From contig NZ_JABAHZ010000004.1 of assembly GCF_012641265.1 (NCBI RefSeq), positions 682,001 to 746,000 of the forward strand: a DNA stretch of 64,000 bases, given 5' to 3'. Under the pieces are notes generated by a model. It saw nothing but the letters and a program-made list of their open reading frames with translations. It did no database searches and was not told the origin of the DNA. The stretch is from Chitinophaga eiseniae (GTDB lineage: Bacteria > Bacteroidota > Bacteroidia > Chitinophagales > Chitinophagaceae). The position numbers and the translations under genes are program-made. Each line of letters opens with the position of its first letter. Position 1 is the stretch's first letter. Shown here piece by piece: positions 25,686 to 34,100 of the stretch.

Positions 25686-26734
25686 GCGTTAAAATTCAGT
25701 CTGTCGCGAAAGCATTACCACCCTATACCAGAACTACCCAGGATATTTTTCCTTTTTTAGATATCTGGTTATCCGGGCAGGAAGAGCGTTTCGTAAAGAA
25801 AGTAAAGAAGATATTTGAGAATGCGGGGGTAGATAACCGTTATGGGATTATGGGACCGAAAGATGTGTTTACCAAAACTTCTTTCGAGGAAAAGAACAAT
25901 ATCTACATGCGCGAGGCCGTGGCGCTGGGAAAGGCCTGTTTGCAGAATGCGTTGCACAAAGCACATTTGCAACCTGCCGATATCGATTTTATTATTACCG
26001 TTAGCTGCACCGGCATCATGATTCCTTCCATGGATGCTTACCTGATCAATGACTTGCAGTTGCGGCAGGATATTGTGCGGTTGCCGGTAACGGAAATGGG
26101 CTGTGCTGCCGGCGTATCAGGCATTATCTACGCTAAAAAGATGTTGCAGGCCAACCCGGGCAAAAGAGCGGCCGTAATTGCCGTGGAATCGCCTACTGCC
26201 ACTTTCCAGCTCGATGATTTTTCTATGGCTAATATTGTCAGCGCTGCTATTTTCGGTGATGGCGCCGCCTGTGCTATTTTGTCGTCCTATGAGCAGGACC
26301 CCGGACCGGAGATCATCGGGGAGGAGATGTATCATTTCTACGATGCCGACTACCTGATGGGTTTTCACCTGTCTAATACCGGCCTGAAGATGGTGCTGGA
26401 TGTAGAGGTACCGGAGAAGATCGAAGCGCACTTCGGGGATATTATCCATCCCTTTCTCGCCAAACATCAGCTGACCATTGAAGATATTGACCACCTGATT
26501 TTCCACCCCGGGGGGAAAAAGATTATCAGCCTGGTAGAGGATCTTTTCCGCACCATGGGCAAGAAACTGGATGATACCAAAGAAATATTGCGGTTATATG
26601 GCAACATGTCGAGCGCCACAGTGTTATATGTACTGGAACGATTTATGGACCGGCAGCTCCCCAAGGGAGATAAAGGGCTGATGCTGAGCTTCGGACCGGG
26701 ATTTTCCGCACAGCGAATTTTATTACAATGGTAA
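25682..26734 (+). CDS. Type III polyketide synthase (chalcone/alkylresorcinol synthase family)
   Basis: A 350-residue homodimeric ketosynthase of the type III PKS family, the usual length. The full catalytic triad is visible: C141 in MGCAAGVSG, H275 in IFHPGGKK and N308 in YGNMSSAT. The C-terminal loop SFGPGF is also kept. Such enzymes extend an acyl starter with malonyl-CoA and cyclise it to resorcinols, pyrones or quinolones. Genes just downstream encode fatty-acid-type enzymes with an ACP, which suggests a long acyl chain delivered as acyl-ACP or acyl-CoA. The product is best guessed as an alkylresorcinol or alkylpyrone later converted to a quinone-like phenolic lipid. Confidence 0.93.
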   Translation: MSVKIQSVAKALPPYTRTTQDIFPFLDIWLSGQEERFVKKVKKIFENAGVDNRYGIMGPKDVFTKTSFEEKNNIYMREAVALGKACLQNALHKAHLQPADIDFIITVSCTGIMIPSMDAYLINDLQLRQDIVRLPVTEMGCAAGVSGIIYAKKMLQANPGKRAAVIAVESPTATFQLDDFSMANIVSAAIFGDGAACAILSSYEQDPGPEIIGEEMYHFYDADYLMGFHLSNTGLKMVLDVEVPEKIEAHFGDIIHPFLAKHQLTIEDIDHLIFHPGGKKIISLVEDLFRTMGKKLDDTKEILRLYGNMSSATVLYVLERFMDRQLPKGDKGLMLSFGPGFSAQRILLQW

Positions 26735-27504
26735 AAGAATTTAGCGATTACTGGGCATTAATACTGGGCGGTAGTACAGGATTGGGCCTCGCGGCTGCGC
26801 ATAAGCTGGCGGCGCACGGCATGAATATCTGTATTGTACACCGCAATACGCGGGTAGAATGGCCGGGTATTGAGCAGTCTTTTGCCGCTATCAAAGCAAC
26901 AGGGGTGCAATTGTTGCATTTCAACGCCGATGTACTAAATCCTGAAAAGCGTAACGATATCCTGTTGCAATTACAGGCTGCCATGGGAGCAAATGGGCGG
27001 ATACGATGCCTGTTGCACAGCATTGCCAGGGGTAATCTCAAGGCTATGCCGGCATTGAGTGGAGATGATTTCCAGCTCACGATGGCACATATGGCTACCA
27101 GCCTGTATGAGTGGACAGCGGAAATACTTCAACACCAGTTGTTTGCTCCCGATGCCCGGGTATTGTCTTTTACCAGCGACGGGAGTTATAAAGCGATACC
27201 GCATTACGCGGCGGTATCTGCCGCCAAAGCGGCACTGGAAGCTATTACCAGGAGTATAGCGTTGGAATTCGCCCCACAGGGCGTACGCGGCAATTGTATT
27301 CGTGCAGGCGTTACCGATACTGCCTCGCTGCAACGGATTCCCGGTGGTAGTGAGCTGTTGCAGCATAGCAAAGCGCGTAATCCTTTTCAACGGGTTACCA
27401 CGCCGGAAGATGTGGCAAACGTGGTATACCTCTTGTGTAAAGATGAAGCCGCATGGATCAATGGGGCTATAATACCTGTGGATGGCGGCACACATATTCA
27501 TTAG
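26728..27504 (+). CDS. SDR-family enoyl-ACP reductase (FabI/FabL-like)
   Basis: A 258-residue short-chain dehydrogenase. The nucleotide-binding loop is GGSTGLGLA (about residues 14-22). The active-site Tyr and Lys are Y160 and K167, giving the Y-x6-K spacing of enoyl-ACP reductases (FabI, FabL) rather than the Y-x3-K of ketoreductases. LLHSIARGN (95-103) resembles the HSIA stretch of FabI, and the C-terminus (IIPVDGGTHIH) is typical. It probably saturates the acyl starter made by the operon's own fatty-acid system. It overlaps the PKS gene by 7 bp. Confidence 0.82.
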   Translation: MVKEFSDYWALILGGSTGLGLAAAHKLAAHGMNICIVHRNTRVEWPGIEQSFAAIKATGVQLLHFNADVLNPEKRNDILLQLQAAMGANGRIRCLLHSIARGNLKAMPALSGDDFQLTMAHMATSLYEWTAEILQHQLFAPDARVLSFTSDGSYKAIPHYAAVSAAKAALEAITRSIALEFAPQGVRGNCIRAGVTDTASLQRIPGGSELLQHSKARNPFQRVTTPEDVANVVYLLCKDEAAWINGAIIPVDGGTHIH

Positions 27505-27507
27505 GCT

Positions 27508-27954
27508 ATGACAACAGCAGCAATATTACAACACCTGCCTTATGCAGCGCCTTTCCTGTTTGTAGATGAGTTGATAGATATCGACGAAGAAACGGTGACA
27601 GGCAGATACACTTTTCAGCCGGATATGCCCTGTTACCAGGGGCATTTTAAAGGGCACCCGGTTACGCCGGGCGTTTTGCTGACGGAAGTGATGGCACAAA
27701 TTGGTGTAGTGTGTTTGGGTATTTATTTATTGAGAGATAGTATTGGGCAACAGTTTCCTACGGTGGCCATGACTTCCACCCAGGTAGATTTTTACCTGCC
27801 GGTGCTTCCCGGTGAAACCGTGGAGGTGAAGGCAGAAAAGATATATTTCAGATTCAATAAACTGAAATGCCGGGTATCGCTATATAACGCAGCCGGGAAA
27901 CTGGTTTGCGATGGCGTTATTGCCGGTATGATCATACATCCGCAACATGCATAA
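27508..27954 (+). CDS. FabZ-like 3-hydroxyacyl-ACP dehydratase
   Basis: A 148-residue hot-dog fold protein with the FabZ/FabA signature: catalytic H46 in GHFKGHPVTPG and acidic E60 in LLTEVMAQIG. It removes water from 3-hydroxyacyl-ACP in chain elongation. It starts three bases after the reductase gene and overlaps the KAS gene by 8 bp, so it belongs to the dedicated fatty-acid set of this operon. Confidence 0.88.
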   Translation: MTTAAILQHLPYAAPFLFVDELIDIDEETVTGRYTFQPDMPCYQGHFKGHPVTPGVLLTEVMAQIGVVCLGIYLLRDSIGQQFPTVAMTSTQVDFYLPVLPGETVEVKAEKIYFRFNKLKCRVSLYNAAGKLVCDGVIAGMIIHPQHA

Positions 27955-29224
27955 CAGGGTTGTTATAACAGGACTGGGTGTAGTAGCGCCCAATGGTATA
28001 GGGGTAGCGGCTTTCCGGGAAGCCATTAAAAATGGTATATCCGGTATCCGTTATGAGGAGCAGCTGGCTGCGCTGCAGTTTTCCTGCCAGATTGGAGGCC
28101 GCCCTCCGCTGGAGGAAGCGATGCTGCGTCCTTATTTTGATGAGCTGGAGCTGAAACAATTAAAAGCATCGGGCATTATTTATGGGGTGATGGCGGGCAT
28201 GGAAGCCTGGGCAGATGCCGGTTTACCGCTGCTACAGGAAGCATCGCCGGATTGGGACAGTGGGACGGTGTTTGGCACCGGCACTTCAGGCGTCGACAAA
28301 TTCCGGGAGGCCGTTTACAAGCTGGACGAGCTACAGGTACGTCGCCTGGGCAGTACCGCTGTTACCCAAACGATGGCCAGCGGGATCAGCGCTTTTTTAG
28401 GCGGTAAGCTGGGGCTGGGCAACCAGGTAACGACTAACTCCTCCGCCTGTACGACCGGTGCGGAAAGCCTGCTGATGGCTTATGAGCGGGTAAAGTACGG
28501 TCATGCCAAACGTATGCTGGCAGGGAGTACCAGCGACAGCGGCCCCTATATATGGGGTGGCTTTGATGCTATGAAGGTGAGTACTTTCCGGCATAACGAC
28601 CGGCCGGAAGCCGGTTCGCGACCTATGAGCGCCAGCGCCAGTGGTATTGTGCCGGGCAGCGGCGCCGGCGCTTTGTTGCTGGAATCGCTGGAGAGCGCAC
28701 TGGAGCGGAAAGCTATCATCTATGCAGAAGTGTTGGGCGGTAATATTAATTCCGGCGGGCAACGAAATGGCGGTAGCATGACAGCACCCAACAGCGAAGC
28801 CGTGCAGCGTTGCATTACCGACGCATTGATACAGGCGGGTGTGAAGGCGGAAGCTATTGACCTGATCAATGGACATCTTACCGCTACCGGTAAAGATGCG
28901 GAAGAAGTAAAAAACTGGAGTGCCGCGCTGGGCCGGTCAGGGGCCGATTTCCCTTATCTCAATGCGCTGAAATCACAAATAGGACATTGTCTTGGGGCCT
29001 CAGGCAGCATAGAGCTGGTGGCCGCCGTCTTGCAACTGAAAGAAGGATTTATATTCCCCAATATTAACTGCGAAGACCTGCATCCCGACATACTGGAATA
29101 TGTAGCCCCGGAAAGAATTCCCCGGCAGCTATTGTATAAAGACCTACATTTAGTGGCAAAAGCGAGCTTTGGTTTTGGCGATGTGAATGCCTGTGTGATA
29201 TTGAAAAAATACCCGCAACCTTAA
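27947..29224 (+). CDS. Beta-ketoacyl-ACP synthase (KAS II type)
   Basis: A 425-residue thiolase-fold elongating ketosynthase. The Cys-His-His triad is intact: C168 in TTNSSACTTGAE, H310 in INGHLTATGKDAEE and H347 in LKSQIGHCLGASG, with K342. The HGT motif of most family members is HLT here. It condenses malonyl-ACP with the growing acyl-ACP and, with the dehydratase, reductase and ACP of this operon, should build the acyl starter for the type III PKS. It also resembles KAS proteins of aryl-polyene clusters, but the chain-length-factor partner expected there is absent. Confidence 0.88.
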   Translation: MHNRVVITGLGVVAPNGIGVAAFREAIKNGISGIRYEEQLAALQFSCQIGGRPPLEEAMLRPYFDELELKQLKASGIIYGVMAGMEAWADAGLPLLQEASPDWDSGTVFGTGTSGVDKFREAVYKLDELQVRRLGSTAVTQTMASGISAFLGGKLGLGNQVTTNSSACTTGAESLLMAYERVKYGHAKRMLAGSTSDSGPYIWGGFDAMKVSTFRHNDRPEAGSRPMSASASGIVPGSGAGALLLESLESALERKAIIYAEVLGGNINSGGQRNGGSMTAPNSEAVQRCITDALIQAGVKAEAIDLINGHLTATGKDAEEVKNWSAALGRSGADFPYLNALKSQIGHCLGASGSIELVAAVLQLKEGFIFPNINCEDLHPDILEYVAPERIPRQLLYKDLHLVAKASFGFGDVNACVILKKYPQP

Positions 29225-29234
29225 ACGAACAGAC

Positions 29235-29489
29235 ATGGATCAAGCAACATTTATTGCAGAATTAAGAGAGATAGTAAAGCCTTACGCGAAGAACCAGGAA
29301 GCATTGGCACAGATTAGCCTGTCGACCGACTTTATCAACGACCTGAAAATTAATTCTGCCAACCTGGTAGATGTGGTGCTGGATGTGGAAGAAAAATATG
29401 ATATCGTTATCCAGAATGAAGAGATGGAACGTATGCTGAATGTACAGGCCGCGATGGATATTGTCAACGCCAAGTTGCAGGAAAAATGA
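29235..29489 (+). CDS. Acyl carrier protein
   Basis: An 84-residue acidic four-helix carrier protein. The phosphopantetheine attachment Ser is S41 in KINSANLVDVV, where NS replaces the usual DS. The acidic helix II (VVLDVEEKYDI) is typical. It lies between the KAS and the phosphopantetheinyl transferase genes, which should activate it. It is probably dedicated to this pathway rather than to general fatty-acid synthesis. Confidence 0.9.
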   Translation: MDQATFIAELREIVKPYAKNQEALAQISLSTDFINDLKINSANLVDVVLDVEEKYDIVIQNEEMERMLNVQAAMDIVNAKLQEK

Positions 29490-30022
29490 TCGGCAACGAT
29501 ATCATCGATCTTCACCTGGCGGAGAAAGAAAGTAATATCTGCCGCCGGGGCTTCCTCGACAAATTGTTTTTGCCGGCGGAGCAGGATATCATAGCTGCCG
29601 CCGCTCAACCAGCTGCTATGGTATGGTTACTATGGAGTTGTAAGGAAGCCGTATATAAAATTATTCACCGTCACTCACGGGAACGCCTATACGCCCCGCA
29701 CCATTATGTTTGTGCATTACAGCAGGTTACCCCCACTATAGTGACAGGCACCGTAATGCATCATCAACAACGCTGGTATTTCAAAAGTACGGGGATGGGC
29801 GCCTGCATTCATACCCAGGCGGCTGCCAGCCTGTTGTTGCTGGAACAGGTACAAGTGTTTACAGGTTATTATCTTACTACTAACTATACCGACCTGTTGC
29901 CCGGGCGTGTTTTTTATAAAGACGCCGCCGGAATACCGTTTACCCGCAACCGTTATACCGGCGAGTGCCGTCCCGTTTCAGTAAGCCACCACGGGAAATA
30001 CCTTGGCATTGCCAGCATTTAA
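29486..30022 (+). CDS. 4'-phosphopantetheinyl transferase
   Basis: A 178-residue enzyme that attaches phosphopantetheine to carrier proteins. The magnesium-binding stretch GNDIIDL (residues 3-9) and the family signature WSCKEAVYK (50-58) are clear. It overlaps the ACP gene by 4 bp and is the last gene of the operon, supporting a role in activating the operon's ACP. No terminator was recognised before the next predicted promoter. Confidence 0.9.
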   Translation: MIGNDIIDLHLAEKESNICRRGFLDKLFLPAEQDIIAAAAQPAAMVWLLWSCKEAVYKIIHRHSRERLYAPHHYVCALQQVTPTIVTGTVMHHQQRWYFKSTGMGACIHTQAAASLLLLEQVQVFTGYYLTTNYTDLLPGRVFYKDAAGIPFTRNRYTGECRPVSVSHHGKYLGIASI

Positions 30023-30045
30023 GCCTTCTTATCAACCTCTTCCAT

Positions 30046-30094
30046 TTGCTGTTTTCAAATTTTTTATTTTTATTTGTATGTATGTATATACATA
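30046..30094 (+). promoter_or_regulatory. Predicted promoter P3 with 14-bp palindromic operator
   Basis: TTG (30046-30048), a 20-base spacer and TTTATTTG (30069-30076, seven of eight consensus positions) form a likely promoter. The perfect palindrome TATGTATATACATA (30081-30094) follows at the expected transcription start. Its core TGTATATACA is identical to the palindrome in P1 beside the GntR gene. It lies 188 bp upstream of the PSD1 gene. Confidence 0.55.
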
Positions 30095-30281
30095 GTTAGC
30101 AAAAATAGTGTTACTTTACATCAAAATACTGCCGGAAATGTAGGGTTGAATACCCGATATTTACTGAAAGTAAACACACCATTAGCTATAGTTTGACAAT
30201 CAGACCGGAGTTTCCATGTTATTAATGTATCGCGATCATCGAGGGGAGACGCGAACAGTGAATATTTAATATTGTAAGGAT

Positions 30282-32600
30282 ATGTTCCAGCGTTATGTAG
30301 GATCCATGATCTGTTTCCTGGCGGTTTTATCGGCGTGCCACAACGGTGGTGCACCCGGCCAACAGGAAGAGAAGTTACCTGAAATAGTGGATTACAACTT
30401 TCATATAAGGCCTATCTTATCGGATAAGTGCTATGCCTGTCACGGTCCCGACGCTAACAAGCGGGAAGCGGGATTGCGCCTCGACATTGCCGACAGTGCT
30501 TATAAAGCGCTCCGGGAAACGCCGGGCGCCCATGCACTGGTACCAGGCAATCCCATGGCATCGGCAGTATATCAGCGTATCAGCAGTAAGGACACTGCGA
30601 TGCGTATGCCGCCACCGTCATCTAACATGTCGCTTTCCGCATATGAAATCAAGCTGATTGAAAAATGGATTAAACAAGGCGCCAAATACAAACCGCACTG
30701 GGCTTTCGTAGCACCAGTTGCACCTGCATTGCCTGCAGTGAACAATGAAAAATGGTCGCGTAATGAAATAGACCGTTTTGTGCTGGCAAAGATGGAAGAG
30801 AAAGGGCTGGAACCCAATCCCGCGGCGGATCATGAACGCCTGCTGAAACGCCTTAGCCTCGATCTTACCGGCCTGCCTCCATCCCTGGACAGAATGGAGC
30901 GCTTTGCCAAAGATACCAGCGATAAGGGCTATGAGCGCATGGTAGATGAGCTGCTGCAAGACAGCGCCTATGGCGAAAAAATGGCGGTACACTGGATGGA
31001 TGTGGCCCGCTATGCCGACTCCCATGGTTACCAGGACGATAACTACCGCAGCATGTGGCCCTGGCGCGATTGGGTCATTCATGCGTTTAATGAAAACCTG
31101 CCGTATAAAGACTTTGTTACCTGGCAGCTCGCCGGCGATATGATGCCTAACGCTACCCGGGAACAACTACTGGCAACTGGTTTTAACCGCAATCACAAAA
31201 TTACGGAAGAAGGCGGGGTCATCGATGAAGAGTACCGCATAGAATATGTAACTGACCGTACCAATACCTTCGGAAAAAGTTTGCTGGGTATTACTATAGA
31301 ATGCGCCCATTGCCATGACCATAAGTATGATCCTTTTTCACAGAAGGAATACTACGAGCTGTTTGCCTTCTTTAACAACGTAAAGGAAGTGGGCCTGCAA
31401 TCTACTGTGGGCGGTCCTAATACCTATGCTAAAAACCCTTATATGGAGATCACGAAAGAAGATCTCCAGGGCGTGTTGCACTTCATTAACAAACAAGACA
31501 CCAACCGGCTGATCGTATCTGTAATGGGAGACCGGGATACTACGCGGAAAACGTATATCCTTGGACGTGGTAACTACGACAACCCAACGTTGGAAGTAAC
31601 TCCGGAGACACCACATGCCGTATTGCCTTTCGATGTAAAGCAGTATCCGGCTAACCGGCTGGGACTGGCCGCCTGGTTGTTCGATAAACGTAACCCACTC
31701 ACCGCCAGGGTTTTCGTGAACCAGCAATGGCAGGAGATCTTTGGTCGTGGTATTGTAAAGAGTACCGGCGATTTTGGCATGCAGGGCGACCTGCCCGTAA
31801 ATCCGGCGTTGCTCGACTGGTTGGCCACCGACTTTATGCAGCATGGCTGGGATATCAAGCGATTGATGAAACAAATGGTGATGTCGGCCACCTACCGGCA
31901 ATCGGCCACTACTTCTAAAGAAAAGCTCAAAGCAGATCCCGAAAATATGTACCTCTCCCGTGGCCCACGTTTTCGCCTGCCGGCAGAAGGCGTACGTGAC
32001 CTGGTATTACAGAGCAGTGGGTTACTGGTACACACTATCGGCGGTCCGAGTGTGAAGCCCTACCAGCCAAAAGGGTTATGGGAAATGGCTACCTCAGGCA
32101 GGGGTATATTAACCACCTACAAACAGGATCATGGCGACGATCTTTACCGTAGGGGCCTGTATACGTTTATTAAGCGCACTGTGCCACCACCTTCCATGAT
32201 GATTTTCGATGCCAGCAATCGTGATCAGTGCGAGGTAAAACGCTCCACTACCAATACACCGCTACAGGCATTGATTATGCTGAATGATCCTACGGTGTTG
32301 GAAGCCTCCAGGGTATTGGCTTCCCGGCTGCTGGAAAAGGATACTAACCCGGCAAAGAATATTACACAGGCATTTAAAATGATTGTGTGTCGTACGCCGC
32401 AACCACAGGAAGTGGCGCTGTTGCAAAAGTACTATGACCAGCAACAACAGCAGTATAAACAACAGCCGGCAGCGGCAGTGAAGTTGTTACACCACGGGGA
32501 GTATCCCATGGCCGCGCACCTCGACAATGCCTCCTGGGCCGCCATGATGCAGGTTATTACCACGATTTATAACCTGGAAGAAACATTGTCAAAAACATAA
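30282..32600 (+). CDS. DUF1549/PSD1 domain lipoprotein with planctomycete-type cytochrome c motif
   Basis: A 772-residue lipoprotein (lipobox with Cys19, LSACHN). A PSCyt1-type haem motif C50-x-x-C53-H54 (CYACHGPDANKREAG) opens the mature protein. The DUF1549 (PSCyt2) region follows from about residue 155 (EIDRFVLAKMEEKGL, LSLDLTGLPPS) and contains a second CxxCH (ECAHCHDHKYDPF). The DUF1553 (PSD1) region follows from about residue 465 (RLGLAAWLFDKRNPLTARV, FGRGIVKSTGDFG). Such proteins pair with DUF1501 proteins in Planctomycetes and Bacteroidota; the biochemical role is unknown, but redox chemistry on sugars or polysaccharides has been proposed. It is first in an operon under predicted promoter P3. 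Confidence 0.9.
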   Translation: MFQRYVGSMICFLAVLSACHNGGAPGQQEEKLPEIVDYNFHIRPILSDKCYACHGPDANKREAGLRLDIADSAYKALRETPGAHALVPGNPMASAVYQRISSKDTAMRMPPPSSNMSLSAYEIKLIEKWIKQGAKYKPHWAFVAPVAPALPAVNNEKWSRNEIDRFVLAKMEEKGLEPNPAADHERLLKRLSLDLTGLPPSLDRMERFAKDTSDKGYERMVDELLQDSAYGEKMAVHWMDVARYADSHGYQDDNYRSMWPWRDWVIHAFNENLPYKDFVTWQLAGDMMPNATREQLLATGFNRNHKITEEGGVIDEEYRIEYVTDRTNTFGKSLLGITIECAHCHDHKYDPFSQKEYYELFAFFNNVKEVGLQSTVGGPNTYAKNPYMEITKEDLQGVLHFINKQDTNRLIVSVMGDRDTTRKTYILGRGNYDNPTLEVTPETPHAVLPFDVKQYPANRLGLAAWLFDKRNPLTARVFVNQQWQEIFGRGIVKSTGDFGMQGDLPVNPALLDWLATDFMQHGWDIKRLMKQMVMSATYRQSATTSKEKLKADPENMYLSRGPRFRLPAEGVRDLVLQSSGLLVHTIGGPSVKPYQPKGLWEMATSGRGILTTYKQDHGDDLYRRGLYTFIKRTVPPPSMMIFDASNRDQCEVKRSTTNTPLQALIMLNDPTVLEASRVLASRLLEKDTNPAKNITQAFKMIVCRTPQPQEVALLQKYYDQQQQQYKQQPAAAVKLLHHGEYPMAAHLDNASWAAMMQVITTIYNLEETLSKT

Positions 32601-32633
32601 TTCACCGGGATATCCCCTTTCAATACCAGGCAA

Positions 32634-34088
32634 ATGAAAAATGAATTCATAGAACATCACCTGAATATGAACCGCCGCAAGTTCCTGTCACGCCTCAGTT
32701 TAGGCGTAGGCAGCATTGCGTTGGGTTCTTTACTGATCCCGGATATCTTTGGTAAGGGCGGTGCAGAAGAGGCGCCGTTTATTCCCGGTATTCCACATTT
32801 TGCGCCGAAGGCAAAACGGATTATTTACCTCTTCCAGAATGGCGCGCCGTCGCAGCTGGAGAGTTTCGACTATAAGCCTAAGTTGCGGGAGATGATGGGG
32901 CAGGAGCTGCCGCCGTCGATCCGCATGGGGCAACGGTTAACCGGGATGACTTCCGGTCAGGCTTCTTTCCCGCTGGTAGGTTCGCACTACGATTTTAAAC
33001 AGTACGGCGCTTCCCGTGCGTGGATCAGCGACTTATTTCCGCATACTGCCAAAGTGGTAGATGATATCTGTATAGTAAAGTCGATGTTTACAGAAGCGAT
33101 CAACCATGACCCGGCGCTTACCTTTTTTCAGACCGGTGCACAGCAGGGAAACCGCGCCAGTTTTGGCTCCTGGATGAGCTACGGATTAGGTAGTGAAAAT
33201 AAAAACCTGCCGGCATTTTGTGTGCTGCTATCCCGTGGAAAAGGAAATGGACAGGGGGTATATTCCAAATTATGGTCTAACGGATTTTTAGATAGTATAC
33301 ACCAGGGCGTACAATTCAGCAGCGGGGAAAGCCCGGTGTTGTATCTGAATAACCCCGATGGTATTGACATGGCCAACCGCCGGCAGATGCTGGACCAGCT
33401 GGCAGCATTAAATGACCAATCTTACAAGGAGTTTGGCGACCCGGAAATCAACACCAAAATACAGCAATACGAAATGGCGTATCGCATGCAAACCGCGGTA
33501 CCTGAGTTGACCGATTTGTCGAAGGAGCCGGATGATATTATTAAGTTATATGGCCCGGATTGCCTGATACCAGGCACTTTCGCGGCCAATTGCCTGTTGT
33601 CGAGGAAGCTGTCCGAAAGCGGGGTACGCTTTATACAGCTGTATCATCAGGGTTGGGACCAGCATGGTAACCTGCCCAATGAAATGGCCGGACAGGCAAA
33701 AGATGTAGACCAGGCTTCAGCTGCACTGATCACCGATCTGAAACAACGGGGGCTGCTGGATGAAACGCTGGTGATCTGGGGGGGCGAGTTTGGCCGTACC
33801 AACTATTGCCAGGGTAAGATGTCGGCCGACAATTACGGCCGCGATCACCATCCCCGCTGCTTTTCCATCTGGATGGCCGGGGGAGGCGTAAAGCCAGGTA
33901 TTGTTTACGGAGAGACAGATGAATTTGGATACAACATCATCAAAGATCCTGTACACGTGCATGATTTTCATGCTACGGTGCTGCACCTCATGGGGCTTGA
34001 TCACGAAAAACTAACTTTTAAACACCAGGGTCGCCGCTACCGGCTTACAGATGTTGCCGGTAAAGTACTGCCGGGATTAATGGCCTGA
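32634..34088 (+). CDS. DUF1501 family exported protein
   Basis: A 484-residue protein with a twin-arginine-like signal (MNRRKFLSRLSLGVGS, residues about 12-27), so it probably folds before export. The DUF1501 body belongs to the alkaline-phosphatase/sulfatase superfamily fold. Visible markers are IIYLFQNGAPSQLESFD, LYHQGWDQHGN, VIWGGEFGRT and the His-rich GRDHHPRCFSIWMAGGG. An in-frame downstream Met at residue 12 could be the real start, which would leave the RR motif at the N-terminus. The gene is 33 bp after PSD1, the usual partner. Confidence 0.9.
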   Translation: MKNEFIEHHLNMNRRKFLSRLSLGVGSIALGSLLIPDIFGKGGAEEAPFIPGIPHFAPKAKRIIYLFQNGAPSQLESFDYKPKLREMMGQELPPSIRMGQRLTGMTSGQASFPLVGSHYDFKQYGASRAWISDLFPHTAKVVDDICIVKSMFTEAINHDPALTFFQTGAQQGNRASFGSWMSYGLGSENKNLPAFCVLLSRGKGNGQGVYSKLWSNGFLDSIHQGVQFSSGESPVLYLNNPDGIDMANRRQMLDQLAALNDQSYKEFGDPEINTKIQQYEMAYRMQTAVPELTDLSKEPDDIIKLYGPDCLIPGTFAANCLLSRKLSESGVRFIQLYHQGWDQHGNLPNEMAGQAKDVDQASAALITDLKQRGLLDETLVIWGGEFGRTNYCQGKMSADNYGRDHHPRCFSIWMAGGGVKPGIVYGETDEFGYNIIKDPVHVHDFHATVLHLMGLDHEKLTFKHQGRRYRLTDVAGKVLPGLMA

Positions 34089-34100
34089 TAAATCACTACT

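Noticed and set aside
23842..30022. Aryl-polyene or flexirubin type cluster
   Set aside because: A KAS is present but no chain-length factor, no ammonia-lyase or AMP-ligase, and the type III PKS with its flavoprotein and methyltransferase fits a phenolic lipid better.
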